Assembly: GCA_026770575.1 (NCBI GenBank)
Contig: MU657181.1
Coordinates: 1-23,430 of the forward strand
Direction: 5' to 3'
Source of the DNA: Pelagophyceae sp. CCMP2097
Taxonomy: Eukaryota > Sar > Pelagophyceae
Length of the DNA stretch: 23,430 bases
Shown here: positions 1 through 9,391 of the stretch, in pieces
How the letters are laid out: every line of letters begins with the position of its first letter
How positions within the stretch are numbered: position 1 is the stretch's first letter
Position numbers and translations under genes: made by a program
Notes under the pieces: model-generated
The model's database searches: none
The model's input: only the letters and a program-made list of their open reading frames with translations
Told to the model about the DNA's origin: nothing

Positions 1-146
1 CAAGCATACCCGAGTTTACCCGACGCGTCCTGACACAGCCTTCCGCAGGTGGGTGGGGGTGGTGGGGGGTGGGTGGGGGGGGGGAAGGGGGGGGGTCGGC
101 CGACCACCCCCGTCCCAGCGATGCGCCCTGGGTGGGTGGTGGGTGA

Positions 147-594
147 GAAAACCACTTGATCCACTGGCAAGAGGCAGCCGAGACTGAACATCAAGGAGCG
201 GCTGTTGACATGAAAATAAGACACCATCTGCCACTGACATATGACCTGGCAAAAGGGAATTCCGGTCCCAGTGCCAGGAGCCAGTTAAGAAAAGTGTAAT
301 AAACACTCCCAGGGTGGGGGGGTCGCCAGACCCCCCCCTTTGGCTCCAAGAGAAAATCGGTACCATGAATGTACTGTTACAGGAGAAGCAGATCGAGACG
401 AGGACCTTGCCGCAGCGGCTGCGGCTGCTGCGTCTCTCGCCGAGCTAAAGTTGAACGATCAGAGCAGTTCTTTGAAGCACAGAACCAGGACGTCGACTCC
501 GACTCCGATGAAACCGTCTCGAGGGCCTCTAGATCTACCAACTCCAAAACCTGCGACTCCGACGGCCCGGAGAGTGCGAAAACCACTTGATCCA
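147..594 (+). repeat. 17-bp direct repeat pair (147-163 and 578-594)
   Basis: The sequence GAAAACCACTTGATCCA occurs twice in the same orientation, starting 431 bp apart. Seventeen exact bases are unlikely by chance in so short a region. The two copies could be remnants of a dispersed repeat family in the left flank. Confidence 0.5.
316..337. repeat. Perfect G7TC/GAC7 hairpin
   Basis: Positions 316-324 pair perfectly with 329-337 around the four-base loop GCCA. It lies just upstream of the unassigned frame at 340. Function is unknown; it could be a remnant of a mobile-element end or a simple-sequence product. Confidence 0.5.
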
Positions 595-678
595 AGCTTG
601 AAAGGGACAGAACCCGGGGGGTTTAAGGGGGGACTAGGGGGATTCCAACGAGCAGGCAGAGCCTGGTGCGAAGGTTGA
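340..678 (+). other. Unassigned open frame with S/T-P-rich sequence (doubtful coding)
   Basis: A frame of about 112 codons is open here but has no ATG at its start. The product would have an alanine run, then a basic, proline-rich stretch with several Thr-Pro and Ser-Pro pairs (TSTPTPMKP, LPTPKPATPTARR). That is protein-like, as in disordered phosphorylated regions. Against it, third codon positions are mixed, unlike the almost pure G/C third positions of the real exons nearby, and no family is recognised. It could be a fragment of a mobile-element gene, an exon of a gene outside the local codon bias, or chance. Confidence 0.2.
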
Positions 679-1189
679 TTAAACGTAACAGCATCTCGCC
701 CGTGTCTTTTATTGGGCCCGTAGCCCGTCGCGCAGCCTTCCCTTTTTGCGCAGCAACGCCCCGATAGGGGTCGCAACCCTATCCCCGAACACTTATTGAG
801 TTTTAGGCGCACGGGTGCGTAGACCCGGGTTGGGGTTAGGCACTTAGGGGTTCCCTTAGGGCCCCACGTGGCCACGCACCCAGGGCACTAAGGGCGCCGA
901 TTTCGGATTTGAAACGGCCTTTACGTGAAAACGTTAAAGTTTATAGGAAGGGGGGGAGGGGGTCAAGTCCACCTTAAGTTGGAACGTGGGACAACAGCCC
1001 TTCAATTTTCCCCTTGCGACCCTGAGCGGTGGCGGCGGGCCCGTCGCCGTCGGCTGCGCGCAGCCGCGGCCGCCAGCGCTGCCGCGTCGCTCCGGAGGCG
1101 CCCCGGCGGTATAGAGCGCGCGAGGGCGCTGTTCATCGCGCCTCGGCCGAAACGGACCGGACCCGTGCGCGCGCGGCGCGATCAGCGCG

Positions 1190-3144
1190 ATGAGCTCGAG
1201 GCCCGGCGCCCTCCTCGGCCAGAAGGAGACGTGCCTGGTGCGCATTCCATCCTGCGAAGAAGCGCTCTTTGGAAGGGATCCCCTGCTGGCACATGGTGGG
1301 AGAGCCCCGGGGTGCGCGCCGACGCCGCCGCCCTAGGCGACGACGCTCGGCTGGACGCGTGAGCTCCCGCCTCAGACCTGGCGTATGCTCGCCGCTTGGA
1401 AGAATGAGGCGTTTGAGTCGAGGCTCTTGCGCGCGTGAAACGCCTTTAGGCGATTGGACTCTCGTCGGGGGCTTCGACGCGTACAAGCTGTCCAAGCTCG
1501 TCGGCCGCGGGTCGTACGGTCACGTCGCCGCGGGCACGCGCAGGCGCGACGGCTTCCAGGTCGCGATCAAGCGCATCACGGGCGTCTTCGACTCTCGGCG
1601 CGACGCGCTGTGCATCCTGCGCGAGATTCGCATCTTGGCGTCGATGCCCCTGCACCCAAACATCGTCGAGGTGAGCCCCACCGCTTGGCCACTTGCGACT
1701 CGTCTTTTGCCGGCGCGAGGCGTCGTCATCTGGGCGTAGCTCGTGGACGTACGCACGCCGCTGGCGCGGTCGTCGGCCCGCGACGCCGACGTCTACATCG
1801 TCTTCGAGAGGGTCTCGACGGACCTCGAGAAAGTCGTCTCGTCCAACACGCGCGCCGCCGTGCCATTCGGACAACGGGGATGGGCAGCGGGGCCTTTGGT
1901 TTGCGCGAGGGAGCGATTAGGTTTGCGCGAGGGAGCGATTAGGTTCTTCACCAAAGAGCACGTCCAATGGCTTCTGCTCGACCTTCTCAAGGCAGTCGAG
2001 CACATGTACCGCTGCGGCATCGTGCACCGCGACCTCAAGCCGGCGAACATGTTGTTGGAGGTGCACCCGATCCGGTTAAAGGTCTGCGATTTTGGCCTAG
2101 CGAGGTCTCTGGTGAACGAGCAGCCCGCGGCGTCGCACGCCGATCGAGGCGACGACGGCGGCCCGCCGGGCGAAAGCGAGTCGGAGAGAGCGGCGATGCC
2201 GCAGAAGCGGCCCCTGCTGCGGAGGCAGCTGACGACGCACGTCGTGACGAGGTGGTACAGAGCGCCGGAATTACTGCTGAGGTCGCCGACGTACACGCGC
2301 GCCGTGGACATGTGGAGCGTCGGGTGCATCCTCGCCGAGCTCTTGTCCATGGAAGAGGCTTCTGTGCCCTGTTATTTGGACCGCGCGCCTCTATTTCCGG
2401 GCATGTCGTCGGATATGACGCCGTCAAACAAAAACGACGACTTCTCCAACGACCAACTCGAGATGATCGTCCGCGTCTGCGGCACGCCCACCAAGAGCGA
2501 CGCCGACGCACTCGTCGCAGACGTGAGGACTTTTCTCGAAACGAAGCAACCCCGAAATGAAGACCCCTTAGGCGCGCGCTAGAGACCGGCTCAAGACGCT
2601 GCCCAAGACAAACCAGGTCTCGCTGACGAAGCTGTACCCGGGCGCCGATTCGCGCGCCTTGGACGTGCTCCGGAAGATGATCGCGTTGAACCCGGCGGCA
2701 AGGCTGACTGTAGGCGACGCGCTGCGGACGGCGTACGTCACAGCAATCTACCCGGCCGAGGAAGCGGCGGCGGCGCAGCACCGCGCAGAGCAGGTCAACC
2801 TCTCGCAAGCCCGCAGCGTCCGCACGCCGCCCTGGAGACGGGAGCCGGAGCGCTCCGACCCCCCGGGCGTCCATGTAGACGCTTGTCGCAGGTTCGACCA
2901 CACGCCAAAGCCGCCGACGCTCGCCGCGCTGCGCGACCTCATCCAAGAGGCAGCGCGCGCCTTTGCCGCCGCCGAGGCCCAGGCGCCGCCGCCGGCGCCG
3001 GCGCCGCCAGCGCCGCAGGCGCCGCCGCCAGCACCCCCGGCGCCAGCACCACCGCCGGTGCCGCCGGCGCTGGCGCGAACGCCCGAAACCGGCGACGGCG
3101 ACGGCCCGGCGACGAAGCGTCGCAAGTTTGACGGCGAGGCGTGA
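1190..3144 (+). CDS. Atypical MAP kinase (TTH activation lip), multi-exon
   Basis: Ser/Thr protein kinase of the MAPK/ERK group. Proposed exons are 1190-1295, 1450-1670, 1740-2522 and 2572-3144, about 560 aa. Visible motifs are the Gly loop GRGSYGHV, VAIK (Lys76), HRDLKPAN (Asp207), CDFGLARS (Asp226) and TRWYRAPE. Between DFG and the lip sit about 35 extra polar residues, and the lip reads T-T-H (274-276) where classical MAPKs have T-x-Y. The DRAPLFPG stretch is typical of MAPK-like kinases. The tail is Pro/Ala-rich and ends in a basic KRRK patch that may be an NLS. The start at 1190 is preferred because its first 17 codons are all G/C-ending and intron 1296-1449 joins in frame; an in-frame ATG at 1404 is the alternative, but its codons look non-coding. 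Introns 1671-1739 and 2523-2571 are phase 0. Region 1860-1942 is unclear: coding bias is lost there, yet the frame stays open. Confidence 0.85.
1899..1942 (+). repeat. Perfect 22-bp tandem duplication, each copy GT...AG
   Basis: Two identical 22-bp units lie head to tail at 1899-1920 and 1921-1942 inside the kinase gene. Each starts with GT and ends with AG, so the pair has intron-like ends and a length (44 bp) close to the usual intron size here. Removing 22 or 44 bp would break the kinase frame, whereas leaving both keeps it. The units sit in a stretch from about 1860 that has lost coding bias, so they may lie within a longer intron. The only frame-preserving GT-AG option I found is 1841-1942 (102 bp). 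Confidence 0.75.
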
Positions 3145-3691
3145 CGGTACGAGTGCCGGCCCATTTTTGCAAAACCCCCGCGGATGTCTCGACGCCGCCA
3201 CTTTTGAGTTTTGGATAACACGCACGGAATTAACACCACCGCGGCGCAGACTGCGGCGCGGGCGGCGCAAACTCCTAGAGGCGTGGCGAAGCGGGGCGGG
3301 CTCGTGAGAGGCAAGTTCGTCAGCGCCTTCTTTTCAAGTTTCAAAATGTTAAATGGTAAAAAATCACAGCTGATTTCAAAACACGAATTAAACTTTCGGT
3401 GTTTTGGGTAAGGAACGGGGCTCCTCACCGGGCGTGTTGGGCCACGGGCAGGGGCGGCCGGTCGAGCGCCGTCGACACCCGAGTGCGGGCCCGGCCTCCG
3501 GCGACACTCGAAAAGTCCGAGACCGCCGCGGCGGCGTCGCGCGGAACAGCGTCGTACGTTTTTCAAACGTTCGAAGGTGCTCAGGAGACTGCTTCGTGGT
3601 CCCTCGCCCTCGGTCGTGAGCCGCCTCCCCACAGGGCACGAGGTTTCTGCGGCGCCGCACGAGCCGCGCGCCGGCGTCGCCGCGCCGAAGC
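3145..3691. other. Intergenic region with an AT-rich island
   Basis: This 547-bp gap separates the kinase from the FERM-hydrolase gene on the same strand, so it should carry the 3' end of one and the promoter of the other. An AT-rich island at about 3330-3411, with short TTTCAAG/TTTCAAA words, stands out from GC-rich surroundings. The small open frames on both strands have no recognisable content or clear start, and I do not call them genes. Confidence 0.6.
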
Positions 3692-6600
3692 ATGGCCGAC
3701 AAGGGGTGGCTGCGCTTCCTGGGCTTCCTAAGAGACGACCCGGCGCCGCCCGACGTCTACCTCGCCGGGTACGACAGCGACGAAGACGGCGACGCGCGGG
3801 ACGAGGCCACGGCCATCAACCTCAACGGCGGAACGCGCGCGCCGCGCGCCAAGGCGGCGAAGAGAGCCGAGGCCCCGCGCTTCGACGGCGCGCGTGACGC
3901 CTGCCTCTGCCTGTTCGATGGCGCCGCGGGCACGTTCGCCGCCGCGGGCGGCGGCTCGGCGGCGACGGTCAAGGCCGCAGAGGCTGATCCGGCGGACCAG
4001 CCCGGCGCGCGGTGCTCTGTTTTGGTCGAGTTCCTCGACAACTCGAGCGTGCGCGTCGATTCGCTGGAGACGGACTCGGCGGCGGCGGTGATGCACGCGG
4101 CGCTGGCAAAGGTCGGCGTCCGGCCGGACCAGTTTGCGAGCTTTGGCCTCTACGAGGTCGCTCTTGGCGGCGGAACAAATCGGCGCCTCGGGCGGCGCGT
4201 GGCGCCGCAGGCCCAGGCGCCGGCGGTCGCGGCGACGCGCGTCGCCGTCGCCGCGCGCCTCTTCACGTCGCCGTTGGTAGAGGCGGCGGTGCGCGGCTTT
4301 GCGCTGGGCGCCGACGCGGCCGCGCTCGCGCTTTCCCGCCTCGTTTATGCCCAGGCCGTGTCCGCGGTCATGTCCGGCTGCGTCGCGCTGCCGGACGGCG
4401 CGCACCGCTTGGAGACGGCGCCGCACTCGGCGGCGGTGGCCGTATCGCTCCGCCTCGGCGCGCTGAGACTCTTCTCGAAAGCGCTCGACGTCGCCGACAC
4501 CCTCGGCGGCGCCGGCGCGCGCCTCGTCGAGGTGGGCGGCGTCGCTGCGTTCGTCCCCGAGGCCGCGCTCCGCAAGTCGACGATGACGAACGAGGGCTGG
4601 GTTCGTGCACTCCTCGCAGAGTTCGCGCGCCTCGTCGAAGTCGACGCCATGCGCATCGTCGGCGACGCCACCGAAACTGCAGCTGGACCCCCCGACTCGG
4701 CGGACACCGAGGCGGCGGGCGCGGGGCCCTTTGTCGAGCTGGGACTCTTCGAGCGCGCGCACTTGCCGCGGGCCGACGGCTCGGTCCTCGCGGCGGCGTC
4801 GCGGGCCGAGGCGTGCTACGTCGACATCATCTCGCAGCTGCCCCTCTTCGGCTCGGCGCTCTTCGGCTGCGCCGACGCGACGAGGCACGTGAAGCTCCGG
4901 GCGACGCCGCTCAAGGCCAAGCCCGCGGCGCACACGGCGGCGAGCCCGGCGGCGGCGACCCCGGCGGCGCGCCAGCCGCCGAGCCCGCCGTCTCCACCAC
5001 CCTCGGCGTGGTCCGTGCGCGGCCCGCGGCACTCGCCGCTCGGCGCGGCGGCGCCGGCGCCAGCGTTCTCGGCTGGCGCGTCGCCGCCGCCGTTGCGGCT
5101 GCCGCGGCGGGCTGTGCACGGTCGGTCGGCGTCGCTGCCGCCGGCGCCGGCGCCGCGGTGCAAGACGGTGCTGGCCGTGTCTTGGGCGGGCGTGGCGATT
5201 GTGAACGCCGAGGACTGGCGAGTCATTTTTGAAGTCAAGTTCTCGCGCCTCAGGCGGTGGCGCGCCGCCTCTGGCAAAATCCACTTCGAGTCGGAGCGGC
5301 CCTTTGACGCGTGGCCCGAAGCGGCGCGGGCTCGGCGGTCTGCCATGTTTGGAGAAAACGCCCGAGACGACGCCTCGACGACCGGCGAAGCGCCCCCGAC
5401 CAGCCCGCCCGATGAGGCTTCCAAGGCGCGCATCGGCGCGCTGGACGACGAGGACGTCGAGGCGGCGATGCAGCGCATGGCCTTTGTCCTCGAGCTCGGT
5501 GACTCCTCCGCGGGGTCGGCTCTGACCTTGCCACCCGCCGCAGAGGTCCTCAACTTGCTAGACGACTACGCCCTCTTCGACCTGGCCTTTGACCGGCCGC
5601 GGTGCGAGTACGAGTCGCAGCGGGCCGTGCCCCGGGAAAAGGCGGCGGAAGACATGCTGCAGCCGACGTTCCCGAGAACGCAAAGAGCGTCGTTGTCGCC
5701 GCCTCTGTCTTCAAAGGCCCCAACGAGCGAGGTCTACGACGCCTTGGTCGGCGCCGTCGTGCGGCCGCCTCGGTTTGTCTACGACGTCCGGCTGCTCGGG
5801 CCGTCGTCGTTTGTGTTTGGAGGCATCCGGTACGCGAGGCACGACGTCGTGCTCCGCAACGCGCGAGGCCTCCGGCTCCACTGCTCGCACTGGCGCGCCG
5901 CCGGCGCCGTCGGACCAAGGCCCTGCGTTGTGTTCATGCACGCCAACTCGGCGAGTCGCGTCCAAGCCTGCAACTACCTCTCTGTCGTCCTCGCTCTAGG
6001 ATGCTCGCTCTTCGCTCTAGACTGCGCCGGGTCGGGCCTCTCCGACGGCCTCCAAGTCTCGCTAGGCTGGCGCGAGGCGCGCGACTTGGCCGTGGCCGTG
6101 CGGCACTTGAAGGCGATGCCAGAGGTGTCTTCAGTAGCCGTGTGGGGCCATTCCATGGGCGCCGCGGCAGTCGTCTACTACCACGCCCTGGAGCCGCCAG
6201 CGCCGGAGCTCGAGGCGGCCGTGCTCGACTCGCCGTACTCTGACTTTGCGGACCTCGCGAGGCACCTCGTGCGAGAGCATTCCGCAGTCTTCGGCGGCGC
6301 TCTGGGCATGTACGCCGCGTCGCTGGCCTTGTCGCAGCTCGCGCTGACCATGGCGCTGGACTACGTCGACGCGCACGTCGAGCGCGTGGCCGGGTTCTCG
6401 CCCGTGCGAGACTTGGTGCCCGCGAGGCACGCCGCGCAGTGCTCGGCGCCCGCGCTGTTCATGCGCGCGCGAGGCGACAAAATCGTCACCCTCGCACACG
6501 TCGAAGCCGTCGCAAACGCATACGCCGGTGCGTCACCGAGTGCGCGAGTGCGCGAGGCACCGCAATGCCGCAACAAAGAGCCTCGTTTGCATATCGCGGT

Positions 6601-6862
6601 CGCCTAGACGTTTCGAGGCGTTTCAGACCCGCTTCTAGGCCCGCGCAAGCTGGCGCTGGTGGACGGGACGCACTCGTCGCCGCGCAACGGCGCGGCGCGG
6701 CGCTTCATCGCGACGTTTCTGAGCAAGCACCTCACCCTGCCGCCGGACCGCGAACGGCCCGACGCGCGCGCGCGCGACCGCTACATCGAGGCCGCGCCCT
6801 GGCAGCGCCACCGCACCGCGCTGCCGTCGACGGCCGCCGCGCCGCCGCGGCCCGGCGCGTGA
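3692..6862 (+). CDS. FERM-like domain fused to alpha/beta hydrolase
   Basis: Two exons, 3692-6527 and 6639-6862 (111-bp intron, donor GTGCGT, phase 1), give 1019 aa. Without splicing the first frame ends at 6607 and loses the catalytic His. Residues about 107-165 look like FERM lobe F1; about 175-300 resemble helical lobe F2; YVDIISQLPLFGS near 374 is the signature at the F2/F3 border; CKTVLAVSWAGVAIVN near 489 and the WR..FSRLRRW stretch look like the PH-like F3 lobe, split by a Pro/Ser-rich insert (about 400-487). From about 693 an alpha/beta hydrolase of the serine-peptidase S33/ABHD type follows: FMHANSAS oxyanion strand, LDCAGSGLSDG, nucleophile GHSMG (Ser821), acid RGDK (Asp929) and DGTHSSPR (His957). 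The likely role is a membrane- or receptor-tail-associated serine hydrolase; the substrate is unknown. The hydrolase call is firm; the FERM call is from motif pattern only. Confidence 0.85.
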
Positions 6863-6977
6863 CCGCCGGCCGCGGCGCCGCGGCGCCGCGCCGTCGAACC
6901 AGTTTTCGTACAGACGCACGAGTGCCGTCGGGACCACCGCCGCCGGCGCGCGAAGAAATTTAAATCATTTTTACAGG

Positions 6978-7898
6978 TCACGCCTTCTTCTTGTCGGCGG
7001 GGGCCTTCTTGGCCGCCGCCTTGGGCTTTTCTACTGCAGCCTTTGCGGCGGATGCGACGGGATCAGCGTCCTTCTTCGCCTTTTTCGAGGCGGGCGCGTC
7101 TCCCGGTTGCGCCTTGGCCTTCTTCTTTTGCGCGGCCTCGGGTACGCGCGGCGCGGCGCCGATGACGTCCTGCAGGAGCTCGACGGTGCGCTTGCGCTTG
7201 ATGGCCTTGGCCGCCTCCATGGGCTGGTCCTCCACCTTGATGGACTTGCGGCGCTTCTTCTTCAAAGAGGCCTGGGCCGCCTGCAGCGGCGTCGTCGCGC
7301 CGACGGTCAGCGTCGCGTCCGCGCCCTTTTCCAAGAGCATGGCCACGACGTCATCTTTAGAGTTCTCCGCCGCGCGGTAGAGCGGCGTGCGCTGCGCCTT
7401 GTCGCGCGCGTCCATCGAAGCGCCGCGGTCCAGGAGCATTGATGCGGCCTCGAGGTGTCCGTTGCCGCACGCCTTATGAAGCGGCCGCTCAATCTTCTTG
7501 CGCCCACCGAATTCCACGTCGGCGCCCGCGTTGACCCAGGCCTCGACGCAGGCGGCGTGGCCGACGCCCGCGGAGAAGAGGATGTTCTGTTGGCGGCATT
7601 CGTCGCAGACGTCGTCGGGGCCCGCGGGCTCCTCCTTCTTCTTCTTCGGCGCGGCAGCCTTCGCGGCGCCGTCTTCTCCCTTTACGGTCATCTGGTGCAG
7701 CAGGCCGGCGCAGCCCTGGCAGACCGTCTTGACGCCGTCGGACGTCGGCCATTGGGCGTAGCAGGCGCCCGTCTTCGGGACAGCGCAGCGGAAGCAGTCA
7801 AAGCTAACCGGCTTGCCCGGAAGACCCTTGGTCAGCTTCATCTCCGAGATGGGGCACGCCTCGCCGTCCAGGCTATCGTTCTTCGCCGCCTTGACCAT
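6978..7898 (-). CDS. Ankyrin-repeat protein with Cys cluster and H1-like basic tail
   Basis: Single exon, 306 aa from the ATG at 7898 (MVKAAKND); the open frame runs further upstream but has no earlier ATG. The N-terminal third carries spaced cysteines (CFRC, later CQGC, then CDEC) that could bind zinc. At least three ankyrin repeats follow, recognised by PLHKACGNGHLEAASMLLDRGA, split by me as PLHKACGNGH and LEAASMLLDRGA, then TPLYRAAEN...VVAMLLEKGADA and TPLQAAQ. The C-terminal third is rich in Lys, Ala and Pro with many KKK and AAK runs, like histone H1 tails, suggesting nuclear location or nucleic-acid binding (inference). It converges on the FERM-hydrolase gene, with 115 bp between the stop codons. 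No specific function can be assigned. Confidence 0.8.
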   Translation of the reverse strand: MVKAAKNDSLDGEACPISEMKLTKGLPGKPVSFDCFRCAVPKTGACYAQWPTSDGVKTVCQGCAGLLHQMTVKGEDGAAKAAAPKKKKEEPAGPDDVCDECRQQNILFSAGVGHAACVEAWVNAGADVEFGGRKKIERPLHKACGNGHLEAASMLLDRGASMDARDKAQRTPLYRAAENSKDDVVAMLLEKGADATLTVGATTPLQAAQASLKKKRRKSIKVEDQPMEAAKAIKRKRTVELLQDVIGAAPRVPEAAQKKKAKAQPGDAPASKKAKKDADPVASAAKAAVEKPKAAAKKAPADKKKA

Positions 7899-8087
7899 CG
7901 CGCGCGTCGACGCCGGGGGATTCCTGCGGCAGACTGGCGATGACAAAACCCGTTCGAACTTTTTCGAAAAGCTTCGGGAATCTCTAGCTCTGTGTCGTCC
8001 TCGACCTGGGTGGATCCGGAGACTTCCACGGGCCTCTTGCGACGAGGCCGTCTTGCGAGAAAATATGTATGATTCCTTTGGCGGCGG

Positions 8088-9391
8088 TCAGTCGCGCGCC
8101 TCCTTGACTCTGGGTGCCAAAATCGGCACCTTGACCTTGATGAGACTGCAGGCCAGGTCCGCCGGCGCCAGGCTCGTCGGGAGCACGGCGCCTCGTCGGA
8201 ACAAGCCGCACGCCCGGGCGACAAGGCATAGCACGAAGGCGACGAGCAAAAGCGGCGCGAAGAGCCCGCGGTCCGCGAAGCCCGCGTCGGCGTCCGCAGA
8301 CTCGGGCCGCGCGGTCGCGGCGCGCCGTCGCTCGCTGGGCGGCGGCGCGGCAGGCACGTCGAGCGCGCACCAGTTGTGCGGTGGGCAACTGGGCTCGAAG
8401 AGGCCCGTGCCCTTGAGCGCGAGCGCGGGCGGCGGCGCCTTTAACGCCGCGCCCGGGCGGCCGGCGTCGAGCCAATGCGGCGGCACGGCGTAAACCGCGT
8501 CGAGACTATTCTTGTCCCAGTCCGTGGGCACGTAGTGTATAAATAGACTCGAGTAGAACGCGCCGCGAAACGCCCGCGGTCGGCCGTGGAGGCACCTGCG
8601 AGGGACCGCGTCGAGCGACTGACGAGGCGCGGTCCCCCGGGACGCGAGGGAATTTATACCCCAGGGAGATGGACTTACTTGGCGGACTCGTAGAACATCA
8701 TCTGCCCTCGCTTGAGCACGACCTCGACGGTGGACCCGTCGAGGGCCTCGATGACCAACGGCCAGGGCTCGGAATCTTCGGCGTGGTCGACGTGGAGGAT
8801 CGCCGAGATGACGTGGTCCTCCGTCTTGTCGACGTGCATGTTCAGCGTCGCGCCGTCCTGGTAGACGCGGAGGCCGTAGGCTACGACGGGTTGCAGTTCC
8901 ACGCCGGCCCACTGCTCGAAGAGCGGCTGGAGCTCGTCGAGGATGCCGGGTGCCATACCCTCTGGCAGCGAGACGAAGCGCGGGCGGCCGGCACCGCCGA
9001 TGACGTCGATCTGGCGCCGCGCTACTTCCTCCGGCGGCGCGGTCTGCGGGTCGCCGCCGCGGTGCAGCTCTGCTCGGAGCATGGAGATGACGTGCTCCGG
9101 GGCGTCGGCGAGCGCAAAACCGCTCTGCGTAAAGTTCTTCACGACGAGGCCGCTCGAGACCAGCGTCGTCCAGCCGTCCCACCTCTCCTGCGAATCCTCG
9201 ACGGCGTAGAGCTGCGACTCGCGCCGGTCCATGAGCGCGCGCCAGCCCGGCGTCTCCGGCGTCCACGGTGGTGGGTCCCACGCCCCGCCGCGCTTCAAAA
9301 ACTCGGCGACGCGCGCCTCCTCGGAGACGCCGCCGCCCGGCCGAACCAGCAAAGCGAGGCCCAGGCCCGCCAGGCCCGCCGCGACGCGCAT
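8088..9391 (-). CDS. Prolyl 4-hydroxylase-like 2OG-Fe(II) dioxygenase, C-terminal membrane anchor
   Basis: Two exons on the minus strand, 9391-8679 and 8595-8088, with an 83-bp GTAAGT...CAG intron; 406 aa. The splice joins FYESAK to CLHGRPRAF, restoring a motif typical of algal P4H-like enzymes. Iron ligands are visible as MHVDK (His186, Asp188) and the distal His241 in CLHGRP; Arg243 or Arg245 is the likely 2-oxoglutarate anchor. The N-terminus (MRVAAGLAGLGLALLV) is a signal peptide or anchor. Residues about 348-370 form a second hydrophobic segment followed by RR. The enzyme probably works in the ER/Golgi lumen hydroxylating proline in secreted proteins (family knowledge). An unusual point is the membrane segment after the catalytic domain. 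It is divergent from the WD40 gene at 9595. Confidence 0.85.

Larger units (their letters stand above)
1..1189. other. No convincing gene; G-rich and hairpin-rich left flank
   Basis: Nothing in this stretch resembles the GC3-rich exons of the rest of the window. It contains a run of G tracts at 48-96 and a second at about 129-145, both able in principle to form G-quadruplexes. A perfect 9-bp stem with a 4-nt loop lies at 316-337 (G7TC pairing with GAC7). A 7-bp stem lies at 763-769/777-783. A 17-bp direct repeat occurs at 147-163 and 578-594. Base composition up to about 960 is lower in GC and much less codon-biased than downstream, so it may be intergenic, transposon-derived or old repeat sequence. 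From about 1020 to 1189 the usual GC-rich composition returns; this part may be the promoter and 5' UTR of the kinase gene. Confidence 0.6.

Noticed and set aside
485..600. Cluster of SalI, XhoI, XbaI, BglII and HindIII sites resembling a cloning linker
   Set aside because: Sites are spread over about 110 bp within a continuous, protein-like frame and are not a known polylinker order that I can recognise; chance clustering is more likely.
700..800. Possible tRNA or small RNA from stem-loop at 763-783
   Set aside because: One short stem only; no cloverleaf, T-loop or Pol III box could be found.
829..880. Telomere-like TTAGGG words
   Set aside because: Only isolated GGGTTAGG and CTTAGGG words without a tandem array.
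925..1362. Plus-strand frame of 145 codons upstream of the kinase
   Set aside because: Arg/Ala-rich with no motif; it overlaps in another frame the 1190-1295 exon, which has far better coding bias.
2035..3270. Minus-strand frame of 411 codons opposite the kinase
   Set aside because: Arg-rich antisense shadow; overlaps kinase motifs on the plus strand.
3728..5284. Minus-strand frame of 518 codons under the FERM-hydrolase gene
   Set aside because: Arg-rich translation caused by high GC3 on the opposite strand; the plus frame has real domains.
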